Shown piece by piece: positions 1 to 8,535 of a DNA stretch of 64,000 nt (within the stretch, counting starts at the first letter, position 1; each line of letters opens with the position of its first letter). Under the pieces are notes generated by a model, which did not search any database, had not been told where the DNA came from, and saw nothing but the letters and a program-made list of their open reading frames with translations. Source of the DNA: Micromonospora sp. CCTCC AA 2012012 (GTDB lineage: Bacteria > Actinomycetota > Actinomycetes > Mycobacteriales > Micromonosporaceae); NCBI RefSeq assembly GCF_040499845.1, contig NZ_CP159342.1:1612001-1676000 (forward strand). Reading direction: 5' to 3'. The translations under genes were made by a program, and so were the position numbers.

Positions 1-92
1 GACGACGCGACGGCCGGGCGGGGTGACCGCCGTCCGTGCGCGCGGTGCCGACCCGGTGCGGGGGTGACAGTGCGGCGTGGACGTGCCACCAT

Positions 93-106
93 ACCGACCA
101 GTCGGT
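93..106. promoter_or_regulatory. TetR-type palindromic operator candidate
   Basis: ACCGAC-CA-GTCGGT is a perfect 6-bp inverted repeat with a 2-base spacer, starting 37 bases before the molybdopterin oxidoreductase start codon. The form resembles operators of TetR-family repressors. No TetR gene is in this part of the window, so the regulator may lie to the left. Assignment is by motif form only. Confidence 0.4.
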
Positions 107-129
107 TTCCCGACGGGAAGGGGCCATCG

Positions 130-2349
130 ATGCCGGAGACGTCCGCGACCCGCACGGCGTACCGCACCTGTCCGCTCTGCGAGGCCACCTGCGGCCTGAC
201 CCTGACCATCACCGACGACCGGGTGACCCACGCCCGCGGCGACCAGGAGCACGTGTTCAGCCAGGGTTTCGTCTGCCCGAAGGGGGCGGCGTTCCCGGAG
301 CTGCTCAACGACCCGGACCGGCTGCGCCGGCCGCTGCTGCGGGTCGACGGCACGCTGCGCGAGGTCGGCTGGGACGAGGCGTTCGCCGCGGTCGAGGCGG
401 GGCTGGCCGCCGCGCGCGGCGGCGGCCGGGACGCCGTCGCCGTCTACCTGGGCAACCCGAACGTGCACACGATGTCCGGCGGCCTCTACGTGGGCCCGCT
501 GGTGCGGGCGCTCGGCACCCGCAACGTCTTCTCCGCCAGCACCGTCGACCAGATGCCCAAGCACGTCTCCTCGGGCTACCTCTACGGCGACCCGAACGCC
601 GTCCCGGTGCCCGACCTGGACCGCACCGACCTGCTCGTGCTGCTCGGCGCGAACCCCTGGGAGTCCAACGGCAGCCTCTGCACCGCGCCCGACTTCCCCG
701 GTCGGCTCCGGGCCCTGCAGGAACGCGGTGGCCGGTTCCTGGTGGTGGACCCGCGGCGCACCCGGACGGCCGCCGCCGCCGACGAGCACCTGCCGATCCG
801 GCCCGGCACCGACGCGCTGCTGCTCTTCGCCGTCGTGCACACCCTCTTCGACGAGGGCCTGGTGCGGCTCGGCCCGCTGGCGGCGCACGTCACCGGCCTC
901 GACGAGGTGCGCGAGCTGGCCTCGGCGTTCGCCCCGGAGCGGGTCGCCGACCGCTGCGCGGTGCCCGCGCCGCGCATCCGCCGCCTCGCCCGCGAGCTGG
1001 TCGCCGCCCCCACCGCCGCCGTGTACGGACGCCTCGGCACCAGCACGGTCGCCTTCGGCACCCTGACGAGCTGGCTGGTCGACGTGGTCAACGTGCTGAC
1101 CGGCAACCTGGACCGGCCGGGCGGGGCGATGTTCCCCCTCGCCGCCCACCAGCGCACCCGCGCCGCCGGCCCCGGCAAGGGCTTCCGCACCGGACGCTGG
1201 GCCAGCCGGGTGCGGGGCCTGCCGGAGGTCAAGGGCGAGCTGCCGGTCGCCACGCTGGCCGACGAGATCACCACGCCGGGGGAAGGGCAGGTCCGGGCGC
1301 TGATCACGATCGCCGGCAACCCGGTGCTGTCCACCGCGAACAGTGAACGGCTGGACCGCGCCCTCGCCTCGCTCGACTTCATGGTCAGCGTCGACCCCTA
1401 CCTGAACGAGACCACCCGGCACGCCGACGTGGTGCTCCCGCCGCCCGACCCGGCCCGCGTCGGGCACTACGACTTCGCCTTCCTCGGCCTGGCCGTCCGC
1501 AACGTGGCCAGCTATTCGCCGCCCGCGCTGCCGGCGCAGCCGGACGGCCTCGACGAGTGCGACATCCTGGCCCGGCTGACCCTGATCGCCGCCGGACAGG
1601 GTGCCGACGCCGACCCGCAGGGGCTGCACGAGCACCTGCTCGGGCAGGTCCTGGCCGAGGCGGCCGGGGAACTGGACCGGCCGGTGGCCGAGCTGCGGGC
1701 GCTGGTCGTGGGGGACCGGCCGGCCGAACGCCTCCTCGACGCGCGGCTGCGGCGCGGCGCGTACGGCGATCTGTTCGGTCAGCGACCGGACGGTCTCAGC
1801 CTGACCCGGCTCCTCGACCACCCGCACGGCGTGGACCTGGGGCCGCTGCGCCCCCGCCTGCCGGAGGTGCTGCGGACGCCGAGCGGCACGGTCGAACTCT
1901 GTCCACCGCCGATCGCCGCCGACGTGGCCCGGCTCCGCGCGGCCCGCGACGCGCCGCCGGAGGGCTTCGTCCTCGTCGGTCGCCGGCACCTGCGGTCGAA
2001 CAACAGCTGGATGCACAACGTGCCGGCGCTGGTGAAGGGGCGGGACCGCTGCACGCTCCAGCTGCATCCGGACGACGCGGCGAAGCTCGGGCTGGCCGCC
2101 GGGGACGCCGCGCGGGTCTCCTCCCGGGTCGGCGCGATCGTGGTCGCCGTCGAGCCGACCGCCGACACCATGCCCGGCGTGGTGAGCCTGCCGCACGGCT
2201 GGGGCCACGACGTGCCGGGCACCCGGCAGTCGGTGGCCCGGGCGCACCCGGGCGTGAACAGCAACGTGCTCACCGACGAGACGGCGATCGACCCGCTCTC
2301 GGGCAACACCGTGCTCAACGGCATCCCGGTCCGCGTCGAACCCGCCTGA
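130..2349 (+). CDS. Molybdopterin oxidoreductase (formate dehydrogenase/nitrate reductase-type large subunit)
   Basis: 739 aa from ATG 130, chosen over upstream in-frame GTG codons because a purine-rich ribosome site (GGGAAGGGG) lies just upstream. Cys14, Cys17, Cys21 and Cys49 form the N-terminal [4Fe-4S] binding pattern of the bis-MGD oxidoreductase family. The middle holds the cofactor domain, with GANPWESNG near residue 180, and the last ~120 residues form the molydopterin dinucleotide-binding domain (HLRSNNSWMHN, then SLPHGWGH). No selenocysteine codon is seen. It has no partner subunit next to it and no Tat-type signal, so it is probably a soluble cytoplasmic enzyme. The substrate cannot be told from sequence. 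Confidence 0.85.
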   Translation: MPETSATRTAYRTCPLCEATCGLTLTITDDRVTHARGDQEHVFSQGFVCPKGAAFPELLNDPDRLRRPLLRVDGTLREVGWDEAFAAVEAGLAAARGGGRDAVAVYLGNPNVHTMSGGLYVGPLVRALGTRNVFSASTVDQMPKHVSSGYLYGDPNAVPVPDLDRTDLLVLLGANPWESNGSLCTAPDFPGRLRALQERGGRFLVVDPRRTRTAAAADEHLPIRPGTDALLLFAVVHTLFDEGLVRLGPLAAHVTGLDEVRELASAFAPERVADRCAVPAPRIRRLARELVAAPTAAVYGRLGTSTVAFGTLTSWLVDVVNVLTGNLDRPGGAMFPLAAHQRTRAAGPGKGFRTGRWASRVRGLPEVKGELPVATLADEITTPGEGQVRALITIAGNPVLSTANSERLDRALASLDFMVSVDPYLNETTRHADVVLPPPDPARVGHYDFAFLGLAVRNVASYSPPALPAQPDGLDECDILARLTLIAAGQGADADPQGLHEHLLGQVLAEAAGELDRPVAELRALVVGDRPAERLLDARLRRGAYGDLFGQRPDGLSLTRLLDHPHGVDLGPLRPRLPEVLRTPSGTVELCPPPIAADVARLRAARDAPPEGFVLVGRRHLRSNNSWMHNVPALVKGRDRCTLQLHPDDAAKLGLAAGDAARVSSRVGAIVVAVEPTADTMPGVVSLPHGWGHDVPGTRQSVARAHPGVNSNVLTDETAIDPLSGNTVLNGIPVRVEPA

Positions 2350-2413
2350 ACGGGCCGTCAGCGGGTCGGGCCCGGCTGGGTCGTCCGGAGGGGGAGGAGG
2401 TGGGGCGGCCGGT

Positions 2414-2836
2414 TCACCGTGCCAGCCGTTGCCGCACCCAGCCCGGCGCGGGATTGACGTACGCCTTCCCGTCGACCACCACCGTAGGCACTGTCTCGTC
2501 ACCGCCGGTGGCCGCCCGGACCGCCGCCGCGCCGTCGGGGTCGCGCCAGATGTTGACCCAGTGCGCCTGCCGCGCCGAGCGGCCGAGCCGCAGCCGCAGC
2601 CGCAGGCAGTACTGGCAGCCCGGCCGCCAGTAGACGATCGGACGGCCGTTCTCGCTGCTGGGCTGGTGCGCTGGTGCGGCAGGCAGCGAGCGCGGGAAGA
2701 CCAGTGGCGACATCAGCCAGGCCAGGGCCGCGAAGACCACGAACTCGATGACGCCGATCCAGGGCAGTTGTTGCGTGACGGCCACGATGACGCCGCAGGT
2801 CAGTGCCAGGCAGGCCAGGATCCAACTACGCACCAT
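2414..2836 (-). CDS. Membrane-anchored glutaredoxin-like protein
   Basis: 140 aa. Two hydrophobic segments occupy roughly residues 4-20 and 25-47, followed by a proline/serine linker and a thioredoxin-fold glutaredoxin domain from about residue 65. The redox motif is Cys74-Gln-Tyr-Cys77 and the cis-proline segment is TVPTVV. Family knowledge points to disulfide or mycothiol-mixed-disulfide reduction, probably with the domain on the cytoplasmic face (inferred). It is convergent with the molybdoenzyme gene and stands alone. Confidence 0.75.
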   Translation of the reverse strand: MVRSWILACLALTCGVIVAVTQQLPWIGVIEFVVFAALAWLMSPLVFPRSLPAAPAHQPSSENGRPIVYWRPGCQYCLRLRLRLGRSARQAHWVNIWRDPDGAAAVRAATGGDETVPTVVVDGKAYVNPAPGWVRQRLAR

Positions 2837-2875
2837 GCCGCCGAAGGTTACCCCTGGGAAGCGGTGCCGTTCTCG

Positions 2876-3040
2876 CGAGCCCGAGTCAGCAGTGGACCGT
2901 GAACGCCAACGGCCCGATCAGTGGGTGCAGTCGGGGTGGTGTCCGGACGCGTACGACCGGGGGACCACGAACGGCACGAAGATCGCGTTGTGGACCTGCC
3001 GTCGTTGCGGGTCCAGTGGGTGATCCGGGCACCGTCGGTG
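2876..3040 (+). pseudogene. Degenerate ricin-type (CBM13) lectin remnant with frameshifts
   Basis: Three adjacent + strand frames each carry part of one beta-trefoil repeat. SQQWTVNANGPISG is in one frame. Adding one base within the G run near 2930 would continue it as VQSGWCPDAYDRGTTNG then TKIALWTC, which are ricin-B lectin signatures. The final QW element (VQWVI) is in a third frame near 3019. No start or complete domain exists. The opposite strand at about 3005-3085 reads ALDFHAKSTTDGARITHW, also ricin-like, so a rearranged or inverted remnant is possible. This is pattern recognition without alignment. Confidence 0.5.
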
Positions 3041-3095
3041 GTGGACTTCGCGTGGAAGTCGAGGGCCTTGAGCGCCGTGGCATCGGCGTTCACGC

Positions 3096-3545
3096 TCAAC
3101 GGCGCTGTCTGCTCCCGGGGGTAGCGCCCGTCGCCGCCTCCCGCGGGCCGGCGGGACCGGCGTCGTCCGCCGACGATCCGGAGCGGTCGGGGTCGGCGGC
3201 GGTCGGGTCGGGGGCCCGCATCCGCCACGCGTCGGTGACGAGTTCCTCGAGCCGCGCGACGCTCACCTTCGCCAACCGGACCATCACCAACGGCAACCCG
3301 TCGTACGCGGGCGTGGTGAAGAAGAGGTCGGGCTCGCCGAGCAGGAGCGCCTGCTTCTCCGCCTCGTCGCCGACGTAGAGCACGGCGATGTCGGTCCGGA
3401 GGCGGCGCGGCCCGCCCGGTCGACGCTCGGGATAGGACCAGACGATCCCGTGGTTGCCGACCCGGAAGTCGAAGCCCGCGCTGTCGATCTCCACCACGTC
3501 GGGCAGCGCCAGCGCCAGCCGACGCACGTCGTCGGCGTCAGCCAT
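3096..3545 (-). CDS. YjbR/MmcQ-like small DNA-binding-fold protein
   Basis: 149 aa from ATG 3545. Residues 1-105 show the YjbR/MmcQ family layout (start MADADDVRRLALALPDVVE, then FFTTPAYDGLPLVMVRLAKV and a closing AWRMRAP). The last ~40 residues are low-complexity Pro/Ala/Gly/Arg and probably disordered. The C-terminal end abuts the decayed lectin region, so the tail may be a read-through into former intergenic DNA. Function of this family is not settled; it has a CyaY-like fold. Confidence 0.7.
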   Translation of the reverse strand: MADADDVRRLALALPDVVEIDSAGFDFRVGNHGIVWSYPERRPGGPRRLRTDIAVLYVGDEAEKQALLLGEPDLFFTTPAYDGLPLVMVRLAKVSVARLEELVTDAWRMRAPDPTAADPDRSGSSADDAGPAGPREAATGATPGSRQRR

Positions 3546-3719
3546 CGAGGTCGCTCCCGGACGCCGCCCGCTGCATCCGTACAGCGTAACGAGCACGGGT
3601 CGCCGCCGGTCCGCAGGACGCGACAGTGAACCGGCCCGGGGACGACGTGAGAGCCGCCGGGGGACCGGGACGGTCAGGCGGGTCGTCCCTCGGCTCGCCG
3701 GGCACGGCAGAATGCGGTC

Positions 3720-4631
3720 ATGCCGACGTCGACGCCCATGCACGAGCGACAGATCGAGCTGACGGAAGGCGACCTCGCCGCCCTCGTCGCCGACCAGTTC
3801 CCGCAGTGGGGAGAGCTGCCGGTCCGCAGGGTCCGGTCGGACGGTACCGACAACGCGCTCTTCCGCCTCGGCGACGAGCTGGTCGCGCGCTGTCCCCTCC
3901 TCGGGGACGATCCCGCCGAGAAGCTCCGGCAGCTCCGGGCGGAGGCCGACGCCGCCGGGACGATCCGACAGGCCACCCGGGTGCCCACCCCCGAGTTCGT
4001 CGACCTGGGCCGGCCCGGGCCGGGCTGTCCGCTGCCCTGGGCGGTCTACCGGTGGATCCCGGGCACCACCGCGACCGCGGCGGACGTCTCGGACTCGGTC
4101 GGCCTCGCCGAGGACGTCGCGCGGTTCGTCCTGGAGGTCCGCGCGATCGACCCGCGGGGGCGCACCTTCCAGGGCACCAGGCGGGGTGGTCTCCTCACCC
4201 GGCACGACGAGTACGTCGCCGACGGACTGAAGGCCGGTGCCGACATGATCGACACCGGTGCGCTGGCCCGGTTGTGGGAGCGGCTACGGGAGACACCGCG
4301 TACCGAACCGGACGGGTGGACGCACGGCGATCTGATGCCGGGGAATCTCCTGGTCGACGGCGACCGGCTCGCGGGGGTGCTCGACGTGGGTCAGGCCGGT
4401 GTGGCGGACCCGGCCCTCGACCTGCAACCCGCCTGGAACTTCTTCGGCCCGAACGCCAGGACCGCGTACCGGCGGGCACTGGAGGTCGACGACGCCGCGT
4501 GGGACCGCGGGAAGGGGTGGGCCTTCGCGCAGGCGATCGGCTGCCTGGCGTACTACCGGACCACCAACCCGGTCATGTCGGGCATCGCCCGGTCGACGCT
4601 GCTCGCCCTGCTGGCGGACGAGCAGCGCTGA
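3720..4631 (+). CDS. Aminoglycoside phosphotransferase (APH)-family kinase
   Basis: 303 aa. Shows the APH/choline-kinase fold: an N-terminal lobe with DGTDNALFRLGDELVAR, a hinge AVYRWIPG, the catalytic loop HGDLMPGN, and the metal-binding LDVGQAGVADPALDL. The DFG-like site has Val in place of the usual Phe. An alternative ATG is at 3738. Phosphorylation of a small molecule is likely; antibiotic resistance cannot be concluded from the family. A paralogue of the same family lies at 18712-19596. Confidence 0.8.
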   Translation: MPTSTPMHERQIELTEGDLAALVADQFPQWGELPVRRVRSDGTDNALFRLGDELVARCPLLGDDPAEKLRQLRAEADAAGTIRQATRVPTPEFVDLGRPGPGCPLPWAVYRWIPGTTATAADVSDSVGLAEDVARFVLEVRAIDPRGRTFQGTRRGGLLTRHDEYVADGLKAGADMIDTGALARLWERLRETPRTEPDGWTHGDLMPGNLLVDGDRLAGVLDVGQAGVADPALDLQPAWNFFGPNARTAYRRALEVDDAAWDRGKGWAFAQAIGCLAYYRTTNPVMSGIARSTLLALLADEQR

Positions 4632-4674
4632 CCGCAACGCCCCACGGATCGCGCCGGCTCGGGGCGAGCGTCGT

Positions 4675-5352
4675 TCAGCCTCGGACCGGATAGCCGATCA
4701 GGGCGAGGTCGTCGCGCAGCTCGGCCACGGTGAGTCGCGGGTTCAGCGTCCGTACGACGGCGTCGGTGAGCGGCCGGTGGGCGACGACGTGCGCGACCGT
4801 CGCCCGGTCCACCGCCATCTCGTAGTAGTCCTCGGCGAACGCGACGTACCGGTCGACGATGTCGTCGAGCAGGATGTCCAGCAGGTCGGACCCGTCCGGC
4901 GCGTCGGCCCCGGACGGCCCGCGCGGTGGCGGGAAGTCGATGCCGTCGCCGACGTGCCAGCGGTCGTCGTCGGCCAGTCGCCAGAGCACGGCGGTGGCGA
5001 GGAACTGGTCGGTCTCGTCGCAGAACGCGGGCTCCTCGACCCAGGGGCGCAGCGCCGGGGGAAGACCGTCGAGCAGGCCCGGCCACAGCTCGTGGTCCGG
5101 ATCGCCGTACGGCGACATCGCCGACTCGTGGTCGAAGACCCGGATGAACGCGCCGTCGGCGGTGAACACGGCGGCCCATTCGTCGCCGCTGCCGTTGCTC
5201 ATCAGCGCGGCCTCGTTGCCGCCCCAGCGCGAGGTGTAGCCGTAGTAGGGCTCGCCACGGTCGATGATGCGGTCGAGCACGGCCAGGGCCTTGCCGCGTT
5301 GCCGCAGCCGGTCGATGGTGGGCAGCCGGGCGGCGATGTCGTACGCGGTCAC
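4675..5352 (-). CDS. Conserved hypothetical protein
   Basis: 225 aa, acidic, soluble, with no signal peptide or membrane segment. Family not recognised. Visible features are an aromatic N-terminal stretch (GEPYYGYTSRWGGNEAA), a central FIRVFDHESAMSPYG block, and a helical acidic segment SDLLDILLDDIVDRYVAFA. It looks like the small actinomycete proteins of uncertain role related to SMI1/KNR4- or DUF-type immunity folds, but that is a guess. It is convergent with the APH-family gene to its left. Confidence 0.6.
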   Translation of the reverse strand: MTAYDIAARLPTIDRLRQRGKALAVLDRIIDRGEPYYGYTSRWGGNEAALMSNGSGDEWAAVFTADGAFIRVFDHESAMSPYGDPDHELWPGLLDGLPPALRPWVEEPAFCDETDQFLATAVLWRLADDDRWHVGDGIDFPPPRGPSGADAPDGSDLLDILLDDIVDRYVAFAEDYYEMAVDRATVAHVVAHRPLTDAVVRTLNPRLTVAELRDDLALIGYPVRG

Positions 5353-5392
5353 CCGGCGACCCTATCCGGGAGACGACGAGGCTCCGGGTCGC

Positions 5393-5431
5393 GGCCGGCC
5401 CCTGCCACCGGGTCGATGGCAGGGGCCGGCC
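5393..5431 (-). terminator. Strong hairpin terminator after the PIG-L gene
   Basis: A perfect 15-bp stem (GGCCGGCCCCTGCCA and its complement) encloses a 9-base loop. It lies 10 bases past the stop codon of the PIG-L gene. There is no T-tract, which is normal for high-GC actinomycetes. Confidence 0.75.
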
Positions 5432-5440
5432 GGGCGCCGG

Positions 5441-8128
5441 TCAGCTCAGCGGCACCTGGCGGGCGAGCGCCGCCCCGCCGGCCTCGAAGGCGGCCAGCAC
5501 GGAGTGGGGCGTACCTCCGGTCACCGGCACCACCACGGTGACCGGACGGCCGGAGCGGACCTGCACCGTACGCTCACCGAGCGAGCGGTCACCGTCGAAG
5601 GTGTGCAGGTACACGGTGCCGGTGCGGTCGGCCCGTACGGTCACCTGTACGCCGCCGGTCACCTGACGCTGGCCGGTGATCCGCAGCGCCCGCTCGGGGA
5701 GCCGGGCCACGGCGGCCGGCGCCACCCCGTCCATCGCCGACTGCGCGATGGTCTGTGCGCTGTGCACGCTGCGCGCGGCGGTGGCCGGGAAGACCGGGGC
5801 GCTGGGCTGCCGCGCGGCCGGGGTGAGACCGGGCAGGGTCACCAGGCCGTACCGGTACGGGTCGGCCCGGACACCGGTGAAGGTGGACCAGCCCAGCCGG
5901 GACTGGGAGCTGAGGTCCTGGGTGTCCGAGTCGTACACCAGCACGTTGAAGCCCATCCGGGCCGGGTCGATCGCGTCGGGCAGCACCGCGAACGGGATCC
6001 GCGCCTCGATGGTGTAGCCGGTGTACGGGGCGGTGACCTTGCTGACCACGGTCATCCCCGGCGCGGTGGTGGCGCCCGGTCCCTGCCGGTTGTCGGCGTC
6101 CCGCTGCCAGCACGGCGGGTCGCCGTTGGCGGGGTCGTCGGTGACCGGGAAGATGCCCGCCTTGAACACCGTGGAGGTGTCCGTCGAGTTCCCCTTCGGG
6201 TCGACGATGATCTCCACACTGTCGGTGCGGCGCTGCCGCTTGCAGTCCTGCGGCACCACCTTCCTGCCGAGCACGTCGTCGGTGACCTGCACGAGGACGA
6301 CGAGCGCGTCGTCGGTCCAGGCGATCCGGCCGGTGGCCGAGGCGTCCTGCGGCGTGGTGGCCTGTCCCTCCCAGATCCGGGACAGGTCCAGCTCCTCGCC
6401 CGGGTACTCGCCGGGGGAGGCGACCCCGTCGACGGCGTGGCCCGCGCCGGCGCGCGGCACCTCGCTGGTCGGCACGATCTCCAGGGCGCCGGTCTCCACG
6501 GTGCTGCCGGCGGCGCTGGTGGTGGTGATGGTGATCCCGTAGTCGCCGCCCTCGTTGGCGGTCTTCAGCGTGGCGTCGCTGTTGGTGACGGTGAAGGTCA
6601 CCGCGCCGGTCGCGCCGGGTGCCAGGTCGGCGTAGCTCTTCGTCGCGGCGTCGGCGGTGAAGCCGGCCGGCAGGCCGAGGGCCACCGTGCCGCTCTGCGG
6701 GGTCTCGCCGGTGTTGCGCAGGTCGATCCGGACGCTCCGGCTCCTGCCCGAGCCGATGGTGAGCACCGGGTCGATCAGGGTGTCCAGCTGCGGGTACCCG
6801 CTGTCGCCGGCCCAGCTGCGGAAGAGTCCGACCTCGGGCAGCGGCTCCAGGGTGCCGCGCACGTCGGCGACCACCCGGACCGCCCGGTCCGTACGGCCGG
6901 CGCCCTGGCCGGTGGTGAGGGACGCGCCGAGCAGGTGCTGGGCGTTGGTGGCGGTGCCGGCGGGCACGGTCACCGTGAAGGTCACGGTGCGCTCCGTGCC
7001 GGCCGGTACGGCGCCGCGCAGCGCGCCGGAGCCGGTGGCGGTCCAGCCCTGCGGCAGCCGCAGGGAGACCCGGGGCGCGGTGAGGGCCCGGTCGCGGGGC
7101 GCCCGGACGTGGGCGGTGACCTCGACGTGCTGCCCGGGGGCCAGGTCGAAGCGGTCGGCGGTGAGATAGAGCTCGGTGCCTCGGGGCAGGCCGCCGGTTG
7201 CCGGGGGCAGCACCGAGCCGCGCAGGATCGCCTCGGGTGAGGTGTCCGTCGGGTCGTACGGGACGCGGCTGTCGACCAGGGTGTAGAAGTCGCAGCGGAT
7301 GGCCGCGGGGTCGGTGGGCGCGGCGGCGGTGTTCGCCCAGCCTTGGGTGACGTACTCCCGGCGGGCGTCGACCTCGACCTCGGCCCAGGTTCGGCCGTCG
7401 GCGCTGCGGGTGCCCTCCCAGACGCCGAAGACCTGGTCGGTGGGGACCGTCGGTACGAAGCTGGAGGCGCACTGCGGCCCGGCGGACGAGCTGCCGGTGC
7501 CGCCGGTACGCAGGAACTTGGCGGCGCGGAACGGGGTGAGCCCTTCCCGGGTGAGCTGCTCGGGGAAGGCCTTCGGGTCGGCGGCGGCGTGGAACGCCTC
7601 GGCGGCGAACCGGGCGGCCTGCTGGTGGTTGCCGTGGTTGCCGGGGGTGGGGGAGGGGTTCATCGTCATGATGATCTCGGGCCGGGTCTGCCGGATCACC
7701 CGGACGATCTGGGACAGGGTCTCGTCGTGCCCCCAGATCTGCTCGGACAGGGGTGCCGACGCGGTGTACCAGAAGTCGACGTGGTCGAGGTTGTAGAGGT
7801 TCTCCACCCCGGCGCGGCCGATCGCGGTGCGCTCCTCGCGCTCCCGGATGATGCCGAGCGGCGGGCCCTCCTCCAGGCCGACGGCGTTGCCGCCGCCCTC
7901 GCCACGGGTGATGGTGACGACGCCGGCCTTGGCGCCGGACCGTTCCTTCCACTGGCCGAGGGTGGCGAGGCTGCCGGCCTCGTCGTCGGGGTGGGCGCTG
8001 ACGAAGAGGACGTCGAGGTCGACGGCGTCGGTCGACGGGGCGTGGGCGGGTGCGGCGAGGGCCGTGGCCGGTGTCCCGGTCAGGGCGAGGGCGAGCGCGG
8101 TGGGTAGCAGGAACGCCTTGAGACGCAT
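5441..8128 (-). CDS. Secreted PIG-L deacetylase with NEW3 and CBM9-like modules
   Basis: 895 aa. A Sec signal peptide covers about residues 1-26 (cleavage near ALAA). A GlcNAc-PI de-N-acetylase (PIG-L) domain follows with the metal motif AHPDDE at residues 45-50 and GNHGNHQ further on. Next come two beta-sandwich NEW3-type stretches (about 330-540) and a family-9 carbohydrate-binding/DOMON-like domain (about 560-760). It probably removes acetyl groups from an amino-sugar conjugate or cell-wall/host glycan outside the cell. It faces the ROK regulator gene across a 407-bp shared upstream region, so co-regulation is plausible. Confidence 0.85.
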   Translation of the reverse strand: MRLKAFLLPTALALALTGTPATALAAPAHAPSTDAVDLDVLFVSAHPDDEAGSLATLGQWKERSGAKAGVVTITRGEGGGNAVGLEEGPPLGIIREREERTAIGRAGVENLYNLDHVDFWYTASAPLSEQIWGHDETLSQIVRVIRQTRPEIIMTMNPSPTPGNHGNHQQAARFAAEAFHAAADPKAFPEQLTREGLTPFRAAKFLRTGGTGSSSAGPQCASSFVPTVPTDQVFGVWEGTRSADGRTWAEVEVDARREYVTQGWANTAAAPTDPAAIRCDFYTLVDSRVPYDPTDTSPEAILRGSVLPPATGGLPRGTELYLTADRFDLAPGQHVEVTAHVRAPRDRALTAPRVSLRLPQGWTATGSGALRGAVPAGTERTVTFTVTVPAGTATNAQHLLGASLTTGQGAGRTDRAVRVVADVRGTLEPLPEVGLFRSWAGDSGYPQLDTLIDPVLTIGSGRSRSVRIDLRNTGETPQSGTVALGLPAGFTADAATKSYADLAPGATGAVTFTVTNSDATLKTANEGGDYGITITTTSAAGSTVETGALEIVPTSEVPRAGAGHAVDGVASPGEYPGEELDLSRIWEGQATTPQDASATGRIAWTDDALVVLVQVTDDVLGRKVVPQDCKRQRRTDSVEIIVDPKGNSTDTSTVFKAGIFPVTDDPANGDPPCWQRDADNRQGPGATTAPGMTVVSKVTAPYTGYTIEARIPFAVLPDAIDPARMGFNVLVYDSDTQDLSSQSRLGWSTFTGVRADPYRYGLVTLPGLTPAARQPSAPVFPATAARSVHSAQTIAQSAMDGVAPAAVARLPERALRITGQRQVTGGVQVTVRADRTGTVYLHTFDGDRSLGERTVQVRSGRPVTVVVPVTGGTPHSVLAAFEAGGAALARQVPLS

Positions 8129-8535
8129 GCGGATCCTTTCGCGGTGTTGCTGGTGTCCGGGCGGCAGCCATCGACGTCGGACGCGTACGGCGTCGACGTG
8201 AGGTCGCGTTCGGACGGTGGCGGGATGGGCGGGGACGCCGGGCCCGGCGGAGTGCCGGGGTCACCGGGTGCGCAGCGGCACGGGGGTCCGTACACACTGG
8301 AAGGCCTTCGCCCGGTGACGCTAGGGACCGGCGCGGTGGCCCGTCAATGCTTTGCAAGACCTTTCTTTCTTTGCGAAAGAAAATAACTTCCCGGCACGGC
8401 GGCGGAGGCGATGCCCATGCAACCGGCCGACCGGTGCGCAGAAGTGGGCATTCCGCCTGGTGGGAAGCGGCACGGCGGGGGCCTGAGACGCATTCGTTAC
8501 TTGACTCGATAGTTCGTTCGCCGTAGGAAGGAAAT
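8129..8535. other. 407-bp intergenic region between divergent PIG-L and ROK genes
   Basis: No gene is supported here. It holds the AT-rich inverted repeat at 8362-8382 (listed separately) and, near 8501, TTGACT without a clear -10 partner. The region is presumably the shared promoter of the PIG-L gene and the ROK operon. Confidence 0.6.
8362..8382. promoter_or_regulatory. Inverted-repeat operator candidate for the ROK regulator
   Basis: TTTCTTTC-TTTGC-GAAAGAAA is a perfect 8-bp inverted repeat with a 5-base spacer. It is strikingly AT-rich inside a >70% GC region and sits between the divergent PIG-L and ROK genes. ROK-family repressors often bind AT-rich palindromes of this type. Which protein binds is inferred from position. 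Confidence 0.5.

Noticed and set aside
36..1346. 436-codon + strand frame overlapping the molybdopterin oxidoreductase
   Set aside because: Arg/Pro-rich shadow frame. The overlapping gene has the iron-sulfur cysteines and cofactor domains.
5264..7240. 658-codon + strand open frame opposite the PIG-L gene
   Set aside because: Gly/Arg/Val-rich with no domain or motif. It is the antisense shadow of the PIG-L gene in GC-rich DNA.
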